DNA of 64,000 bases from CAYTLW01 sp964438735 (GTDB taxonomy: Bacteria > Myxococcota_A > UBA9042): assembly GCA_964438735.1 (NCBI GenBank), contig CAYTLW010000022.1:1-64000 (forward strand), written 5' to 3'. The notes beneath the pieces were generated by a model, which saw nothing but the letters and a program-made list of their open reading frames with translations, was not told the DNA's origin and searched no databases. Position 1 is the first letter of the stretch. Each line of letters starts with the position of its first letter. Of this stretch, positions 58,826 through 64,000 are shown piece after piece. The position numbers and the translations under genes were made by a program.

Positions 58826-60088
58826 CTACACCAGCAACCGTTCCAGCCCCACCTGCCAGATGGCCCTGTCCTCGTCCAACACCCGCACCTCGTTGCCCGT
58901 GGTGACGACCACGCCACCGCGCCAGTCGGCGCCCAGGGCACCGGCGAGTTTGCGCAGCGGGCCGATATCCTTGGGACTACAGCGGGGTCGATGTTTGATC
59001 TCCAGGCCGATCACCCCGGTCGCGGTGGTGATCAGCAGGTCTACCTCAAAGCCGGAGCGGGTGCGGTAGAAGCTCAGCCGGGCGTCCCTGCCGAGGGTTG
59101 AGACCCACTTGTGCACTTCGGTGACCACCACCGCCTCGAACATCTGCCCGGTCGGCGCTCCCCACTGCACGGTGCCGTGACGCAGCAGACCGAGGTCCGT
59201 CCAGTAGAGCCGTGGGGCCTTGACCACAGAGCTGGTCAGATTGCGGTGTTCGGGGGGCAACAGCAGGATCTGGTAGGACAACGAGAGGTACTCCAGGTAG
59301 CGGCGCGCGGTGGCGGGGGAGACGCCGGCGTCGCGCGCCAGGTCGGCATAGTTGAGCAGGCCACCGCTGCGCAGCATCGCCAGGCGCTGCAGGCTGCGAA
59401 AAGGAGCGAGATCGGACAGACGCACCAGGTCGGAGAGGTCTCGCTCCAGAAAGGTCTGCTGGTAGCTGCGCAGCCACTCGCGTCGGTGGGCGTCCTCCAG
59501 CGGCAACAGCGCGGGCATTCCGCCCCAGTTCATCAAGTGCGACACCGCCTGCTGACCGCGATGGGCTGCCTCGCCGAGCAGCAGTGGCGCCTGCGCCGCC
59601 AGCAGCGCGCCGATGTGGCCCTCTCCCTGCAGAAGCTGGTCGAGCAGCGGGGCCACGGGCTCCATGTCCAGCCCGGTGGCCAACTCCGACGCCATCAGTG
59701 GCCACAATTCGTACAGGATCGCGCGGCCCGCCAGGCTCTCGCGGACCCGGGCCATGAGCAGGAATCTCGAGCTGCCCAACAGGGCGGTGAAGTCCAACTC
59801 GCCGGCGTCGAAAGCGAACTTCACCTTGTCGAAGACGCCTGGCTCCTTCTGCGCCTCGTCGATAACCGCAGGCCCCACCGTTGCAGACCAGGCGCGCGTG
59901 GGCAGCTCCCGAAGGGCCAGCCGATCCTCCACGGCGTCCAGATTCAGGTAGGCGAACGAATCCCAGGTGCTCCTGGACAACGTGGTCTTGCCCGTCTGTC
60001 GCGCCCCCGTCATGACGACCACCCGACGGGGAGCACCGGTGGTGAGTCTGGGATGAAGCCAACGATACCGCTGTTGATTCGTTCTCAT
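58826..60088 (-). CDS. DUF4143-family AAA ATPase
   Basis: 420 aa from the ATG at 60088, the most family-like N-terminus. ATG or TTG codons at 60115 and 60124 would add 9-12 residues. None has a clear Shine-Dalgarno. Walker A MTGARQTGKTT, Walker B GPAVIDEAQ, arginine segment GSSRFLLM, then the DUF4143 C-terminal nuclease-like fold (GFEVDLLI, GLEIKHRP). Such genes are common accessory genes of unsettled role, sometimes proposed as toxin-like or defence-related. Upstream AT-rich DNA probably holds the promoter. Confidence 0.88.
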   Translation of the reverse strand: MRTNQQRYRWLHPRLTTGAPRRVVVMTGARQTGKTTLSRSTWDSFAYLNLDAVEDRLALRELPTRAWSATVGPAVIDEAQKEPGVFDKVKFAFDAGELDFTALLGSSRFLLMARVRESLAGRAILYELWPLMASELATGLDMEPVAPLLDQLLQGEGHIGALLAAQAPLLLGEAAHRGQQAVSHLMNWGGMPALLPLEDAHRREWLRSYQQTFLERDLSDLVRLSDLAPFRSLQRLAMLRSGGLLNYADLARDAGVSPATARRYLEYLSLSYQILLLPPEHRNLTSSVVKAPRLYWTDLGLLRHGTVQWGAPTGQMFEAVVVTEVHKWVSTLGRDARLSFYRTRSGFEVDLLITTATGVIGLEIKHRPRCSPKDIGPLRKLAGALGADWRGGVVVTTGNEVRVLDEDRAIWQVGLERLLV

Positions 60089-60298
60089 CGTGAACGATAA
60101 TACAGGTATTTGCATCTTTGGCAAAGAGACCAGGAAGGCCTGAATGCAGGCGGTATTCTGAGGTCAATCTCGTTCAGGGGCGGCTTCTTGATCGGGATCT
60201 CCATGACATGCTCGGGTGACGAAACCGACGACATCCGCAACCGCTTGTCCCCACCCCAGGCCCCTCGCTACACTGCGTCTCCCGCAAGAGGAGCCGCC

Positions 60299-61186
60299 AT
60301 GCCCCCACCTCGACCGCTCGTACCCTTGCTCGCCGCGCTGCTGTTGGCGGTGCCCGCGCTGGTCGCCCTGGCGCCCACATCCGCCGTGGCCGCCGACTCG
60401 GCGTTCCCCTCCCCGGCTGTCAGCTGGCTGCAGCTGCGCGGCGGCATCGTGCCCATCCCCCGCGTCGACCGCCCCTATCGTCTGCCAAGCGCCTACAATC
60501 GCTTGCCCGACCCCCTCTTCGCCGACACCGGGCTGTGGCGTCGGCCGCCGAGCCCGCCGCCGGTGGTCGGCCTGCGCATGGGCACGGCCACCTGGGATCG
60601 CACCTCGTCGGCCTGGTTCCTGCCCGTGAGCGGCATGGTGGTGCGTTTGACGGCGCAACGTCAGCTACACCGGCTGCTGGACGGCATCGACAGCCTGGAC
60701 GTGGACCTGCAGACGGCCCGGGGCCTGCTGGTGGCGCGCACCGGTGACGACCGCATCATCCTGCGTCGGATGGGGGAGGCCTCCCACGTGGGGCGCACGC
60801 TGCTCAGCGGCGGCGGCTTCTTCGAACCGCGCCTGTCGCCGAACGGTCGCCGGGTGCTGGTCAGCCAGAGCCACGCCGAGGGCGGCAGGATGTGGGTCGT
60901 CGAGCTGGACGGTCGCAAGCGGGATGTAGGCCAGGGCTACGGTCCGACCTGGATGCCGGGCAGCGACTCGCTCGTCTTTTCGCGGGTCGAGGGCCGCTCT
61001 CAGCGCATCCGCGCCGCCGAGCTGTGGCATCTGAACCTCGCCACCAGCGCCGAGCGACCCTTGACCGCCACCGCCGATATCGCCGAGGTGGAGCCGACCG
61101 TCTCCGATGATGGTCACTGGCTCGCCTACGCCGACGCCCGCAACGGGGACCTCTGCGTCGCCGCGTGGCCGCGGCAGGGGAGGTGA
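60299..61186 (+). CDS. Exported PD40/TolB-like beta-propeller protein
   Basis: 295 aa, ATG after GAGGAG. A signal peptide ends TSAVA (about 31). The mature domain shows TolB-type blades: FEPRLSPNGRRVLVSQSH, YGPTWMPGSDSLVFSR and VEPTVSDDGHWLAYADARN, each with the PD40 pattern x-P-x-x-S-x-D-G. The incomplete number of blades suggests a partial propeller or interaction domain. The next gene (amidase) begins 2 bp after its stop, so the two are co-translated; the propeller may bind or guide the wall hydrolase. Confidence 0.8.
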   Translation: MPPPRPLVPLLAALLLAVPALVALAPTSAVAADSAFPSPAVSWLQLRGGIVPIPRVDRPYRLPSAYNRLPDPLFADTGLWRRPPSPPPVVGLRMGTATWDRTSSAWFLPVSGMVVRLTAQRQLHRLLDGIDSLDVDLQTARGLLVARTGDDRIILRRMGEASHVGRTLLSGGGFFEPRLSPNGRRVLVSQSHAEGGRMWVVELDGRKRDVGQGYGPTWMPGSDSLVFSRVEGRSQRIRAAELWHLNLATSAERPLTATADIAEVEPTVSDDGHWLAYADARNGDLCVAAWPRQGR

Positions 61187-61188
61187 GC

Positions 61189-62820
61189 ATGTGCCATCGC
61201 CCTGCGCTCATATCTGCAATCGCGCTGTTGCTGGCCGCCCCGCCGCTGCTGCTGCCGGTCGCCCCGGCGGGGGCCGCCACCAAGGTCGTGCTCAACCCCA
61301 GCAACCAGACCGGCAACGCCGTCGCCAATGGCGGCAACGAGGCGCAGTACGCCCTGATCAACGCCAACCTGGCCAAACCCAAGATCGCCGCGGTCGGCAT
61401 CACCGTGAAGGTGGACCAGGACTTCTACAACTCGCCCAAGAACGCCAACTCCTGGGGCGCCAACGCCTTCGTCAGCATCCACAGCAACGCGGGCGGCGGC
61501 CACGGCATCGAGACGCTCTACAAGTCCACCTCGGGCAAGAAGCTCTCCGGCTACATCCAGGCCGCGCTGCTGGCCAACCTGCCCTACCAGGACCGGGGGC
61601 TGAAGCTGCGCAAGGACCTGCACGTGCTCAACGCCACGGCCATGACCGCGTCGCTGACCGAGGTGCTCTTTCACGACTGCAGCAAGTCCAGCGGCTACAA
61701 GGGCCACCCGCCCTCGGAGTCGGCCTACCTCAAGACCAAGTCCGGCCAGGGCAAGATCGCCACCGCCATCGCCTCGGGCACCTGCGCCTTCTTCGGCAAG
61801 AAGTGCGGCAGCGGCGGCGGCACACCGCCGCCGGTGACCAAGGGCTTCCTCAAGGGGGTCGTCTTCAAGGCGCCCAACGTCGCCGATCGCATCGCCGGCG
61901 CCACGGTGAAGCTCAACACCGGGCCCAAGACCACCTCGTCGGCCACCGGCTTCTGGCAGTTCGAATTGAAGCCGGGCAAGTACACGGCCACGGCGACCAA
62001 GACGGGTTGGAAGCCCAACTCGTCGACCCGCACGGTGGAGGCGGGCAAGGACGTCTGGGGCAGCATCGGCCTGAGCCCGGCCAGCGCACCGGACAAGGAT
62101 GGCGACGGCGTGCCCGACAGCAAGGACAACTGCCCGAACAAGCCCAACAAGGACCAGAAGGATAGCGACAAGGATGGCCAGGGCGACGCCTGCGAGCCGC
62201 CACCGCCGGACAAGGATGGCGACGGGATCCCGGACAGCAAGGACAACTGCCCCAACAAGGCCAACAAGGACCAGAAGGACAGCAACAAGGACGGCATCGG
62301 CGACGCCTGCCAGCCGCCGCCGGACAAAGATGGCGACGGTGTACCCGACAGCAAGGACAACTGCCCCGACAAGGCCAACAAGGACCAGAAGGATAGCGAC
62401 AAGGACGGCATCGGCGACGCCTGCGCGCCCGCCCCCGACGCCGGCGGCACGCAGCCGGATGCTGGCGGTGGTGGAGCCGCGGACACCGGCGCTGGCGGCG
62501 GCGTGGACGCCGGTTCGAGCGGTGGTGCAGACGCCGGTTCGGGCCGTGCTGCCGACGTCGCTGGCGTGGATAGCGGCGTCGTCGATACCGGCGGCACCAA
62601 CACCGCCGATGGGGCGGCCGGATCGGCCGATGGCGCAGAGCCCGGCCTGGACGGCGGCGAGCCCGTGACGGACGTCGCCGCGCCGGTCCAGACCAACCTG
62701 GCGCCCAGCGGTGGTGGCTGCCAGGGCACCCCGGCGGGTAGCGGTGGTCCGGCAGTCTGGCTGCTCCTGCTGGCGCTCGGCTTGCTCGGCAGGCGGCGGG
62801 TGTCCACAGCGCTGGATTAA
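61189..62820 (+). CDS. Amidase_3 cell-wall hydrolase with TSP3 and MYXO-CTERM
   Basis: 543 aa, AGGTGA site. Signal peptide to about 30. Amidase_3 domain (about 30-205): VVLNPSNQ replaces the usual DPGHGG, Glu in GNEAQY, SIHSNAGGGHG and LTEVLFHD. The PSNQ form matches a recognised amidase subgroup, so activity is plausible. A carboxypeptidase-regulatory-like domain follows (about 220-300). Three thrombospondin type-3 repeats (DKDGDGVPDSKDNCP) bind calcium by family knowledge. An Ala/Gly/Asp linker leads to a C-terminal tail: GGGCQ, helix WLLLLALGLLG, then RRR. This is MYXO-CTERM-like sorting to the cell surface. Confidence 0.88.
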   Translation: MCHRPALISAIALLLAAPPLLLPVAPAGAATKVVLNPSNQTGNAVANGGNEAQYALINANLAKPKIAAVGITVKVDQDFYNSPKNANSWGANAFVSIHSNAGGGHGIETLYKSTSGKKLSGYIQAALLANLPYQDRGLKLRKDLHVLNATAMTASLTEVLFHDCSKSSGYKGHPPSESAYLKTKSGQGKIATAIASGTCAFFGKKCGSGGGTPPPVTKGFLKGVVFKAPNVADRIAGATVKLNTGPKTTSSATGFWQFELKPGKYTATATKTGWKPNSSTRTVEAGKDVWGSIGLSPASAPDKDGDGVPDSKDNCPNKPNKDQKDSDKDGQGDACEPPPPDKDGDGIPDSKDNCPNKANKDQKDSNKDGIGDACQPPPDKDGDGVPDSKDNCPDKANKDQKDSDKDGIGDACAPAPDAGGTQPDAGGGGAADTGAGGGVDAGSSGGADAGSGRAADVAGVDSGVVDTGGTNTADGAAGSADGAEPGLDGGEPVTDVAAPVQTNLAPSGGGCQGTPAGSGGPAVWLLLLALGLLGRRRVSTALD

Positions 62821-62922
62821 GCCTTCGTCGCGATCCCGCGCTCTTGGGCAGCGCCACCTTTTCAGCGGTGACGCGGTCGGCATAACTTCGCCGCGCCCCG
62901 CCCCGAACAACAAGGAGACCTG

Positions 62923-63690
62923 ATGACCCAGTACAGTCCCGGCAAATTCGTATGGTTCGAGCTCAAGACCCGCCACGCGGACAAGGGCAAGGACTTCTAC
63001 ACCAACCTGTTGCCCTGGACGACGTCTGAGATGCCCTATCCGGGCGGCACCTACACCATGTTCCACGCCGGCGAGCGCGCCATCGGCGGCATCGCGGGAA
63101 TCGGCGACGACATGCCTGACGTGCCCGAGCACTGGCTGGGCTGGGTCTCGGTCGAGGACGTGGACGCCACCGCGGCGGCCGTCACCGAGCACGGCGGCCA
63201 GGTGGTCGCCGGCCCCATGGACATGCCCGAGATGATGCGCATGGCCTTCTGCGTCGACGCCGAGGGCGCGCCTTTCGCCATCATGAAGAGCACCCAGGGC
63301 GACCAGCCCGATGTCGACACCTACCCGGGCATCTTTCACTGGAACGAGTACTACGCCAACGACGGCAAGGCCGCGGCTGACTTCTACGCCGCCGTCTTCG
63401 GCTACACGGTCGAGGCCATGGATATGGGCGGGATGAACTACTACATCCTCAGCGCCGACGGGAACTCGCGCGCTGGCGTGATGACCAAACCCATGCCCGA
63501 GATCCCGAGCATGTGGCTGCCCTACGTCGACGTGGAGGATGTGGACGCGACCATCGCGGCCCTGGCGGATGCGGGCGGCAAGCCCATGAACGAGGTCATG
63601 ACCATGCCGGGTGTCGGTCGCTTCGGCATGGCCCTGGATCCCCAGGGCGCGGCCATTGCCTTCATCACGCCAGAGAAGCCAGCGGCTTGA
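62923..63690 (+). CDS. VOC-family (glyoxalase-like) protein, two domains
   Basis: 255 aa with an AGGAG site. Two tandem VOC/betaalphabeta modules, about 1-125 (FVWFELKTRHADKGKDFY) and 130-252 (IFHWNEYYANDGKAAADFY). Each has the GFPVxxM-type strand pattern and a DVDAT block near its end. Metal ligands are not those of glyoxalase I, so the reaction is unassigned. It resembles uncharacterised bacterial VOC proteins of about 255-260 aa. Cytoplasmic. Confidence 0.9.
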   Translation: MTQYSPGKFVWFELKTRHADKGKDFYTNLLPWTTSEMPYPGGTYTMFHAGERAIGGIAGIGDDMPDVPEHWLGWVSVEDVDATAAAVTEHGGQVVAGPMDMPEMMRMAFCVDAEGAPFAIMKSTQGDQPDVDTYPGIFHWNEYYANDGKAAADFYAAVFGYTVEAMDMGGMNYYILSADGNSRAGVMTKPMPEIPSMWLPYVDVEDVDATIAALADAGGKPMNEVMTMPGVGRFGMALDPQGAAIAFITPEKPAA

Positions 63691-63700
63691 GTTGATGTCC

Positions 63701-63724
63701 AGCCGGCCCGAAGGGCTGGCTTTG
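63701..63724 (+). terminator. Terminator of VOC gene
   Basis: AGCCGGCCC, loop GAA, GGGCTGGCT with one G-U pair, followed by TTTG. It lies 11 bp after the VOC stop. Confidence 0.65.
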
Positions 63725-63736
63725 TAGCCAGCGGTG

Positions 63737-63756
63737 CCCGGTCCTTCAGGGCCGGG
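63737..63756 (-). terminator. Hairpin at the folA stop
   Basis: CCCGGTCCT, loop TC, AGGGCCGGG (one wobble pair). It overlaps the minus-strand stop codon of folA and could terminate that gene. Confidence 0.45.
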
Positions 63757-64000
63757 TCATAGGGCGCTGCAACGTCACGAAGCTGCAAGGCAGCCGGTCG
63801 TCGATGGCCTCGTTGGCCGTCTCGACAAAGTCCGACACATCCAGGTCGGGCCAGCGCGTATCGCCCTCTACTTCGGCGTGCACCCGGGTCAGGTAGAAGC
63901 GATCCACCAGCGGCCACGCGGCCTGCCAGAGCACCGCGCCGCCGATGATGAAGATCTCCGCCGCTTCGAGGTTGCCGGCTTCGACCTGCAGCCTCTCCCA
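63746..64000 (-). CDS. folA: Dihydrofolate reductase, C-terminal part
   Basis: The last 84 residues of the gene, whose 5' end lies beyond the window. It reduces dihydrofolate to tetrahydrofolate with NADPH. The visible part contains the NADPH-binding IFIIGGAVLWQAAWP, the strand DRFYLTRVHAEVEGDTRWP with the conserved GDT, and the final hairpin ending FVTLQRP, all typical of FolA. Confidence 0.9.
   Translation of the reverse strand, partial: WERLQVEAGNLEAAEIFIIGGAVLWQAAWPLVDRFYLTRVHAEVEGDTRWPDLDVSDFVETANEAIDDRLPCSFVTLQRPMTRP

Noticed and set aside
61126..63339. 737-codon minus-strand frame opposite the amidase
   Set aside because: Repeats such as VGLVGAVVLAV mirror the TSP3-coding repeats. 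No start signal or domain.

Overview
The window is GC-rich throughout. It looks like a chromosomal contig of a Myxococcota-type (former Deltaproteobacteria) bacterium. Three things point there: very large secreted or lipidated cysteine-rich proteins built from C-x-D-G-N-P-C-T repeats, a MYXO-CTERM-like tail (Cys, hydrophobic helix, Arg cluster) on the amidase at 61189-62820, and many lipoproteins with Asp/Ala/Gly-rich linkers. A run of ten N flanked by poly-G and poly-C at 41323-41380 marks a scaffold join, so this is a draft assembly. No rRNA, tRNA or CRISPR array was seen.

Layout. 1-460 is an inverted-repeat-bounded, MITE-like element. 457-5258 (minus) is a two-gene MoxR-type AAA ATPase / VWA operon in which both proteins are unusual. 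5369-9826 is the first giant Cys-rich lipoprotein. 10467-13438 (minus) is an operon of a YdcF-like protein, an acyl-CoA dehydrogenase and a SEC59/DGK1-like membrane kinase. 13643-15932 pairs an aldehyde:ferredoxin oxidoreductase with a MoaD-like sulfur carrier. 16018-18109 holds a secreted MORN-repeat protein and a CBS-pair protein. 18158-20362 is a TetR regulator diverging from a lipoprotein alpha/beta hydrolase, with palindromic operators between them. 20395-26199 is a DUF3516-type DExH helicase with no AUG, GUG or UUG start, downstream of the second giant Cys-rich lipoprotein. 26365-31318 has a VTT-domain membrane protein, a membrane protein with a degenerate SGNH-like domain, a diheme lipoprotein, a DUF3179-like protein and RidA. 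31414-36252 is the third giant Cys-rich protein. It is followed by an IS1380-family element (36444-38176) with a CTAG duplication.

38350-44647 is a probable extracellular electron-transfer unit: a decaheme OmcA/MtrC-family lipoprotein with a collagen-like stalk, a parvulin-type lipoprotein chaperone, and a membrane/spermidine-synthase-like protein. The decaheme leader contains a hairpin whose 5' arm could pair instead with the Shine-Dalgarno sequence. This is the best candidate in the window for undescribed regulation. A class II aldolase follows.

45794-58800 is an accessory zone. It contains relics, two toxin-antitoxin modules (DUF433/DUF5615 and RHH/PIN), an M20 peptidase, an operon of exported proteins around YidD, and a thioredoxin-PEGA-FGE fusion. 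A perfect 169-bp direct repeat of the PIN toxin 3' end brackets about 7.8 kb of this zone. 58826-64000 returns to ordinary content: a DUF4143 ATPase, a PD40 protein with a cell-wall amidase, a VOC protein, and the 3' end of folA.
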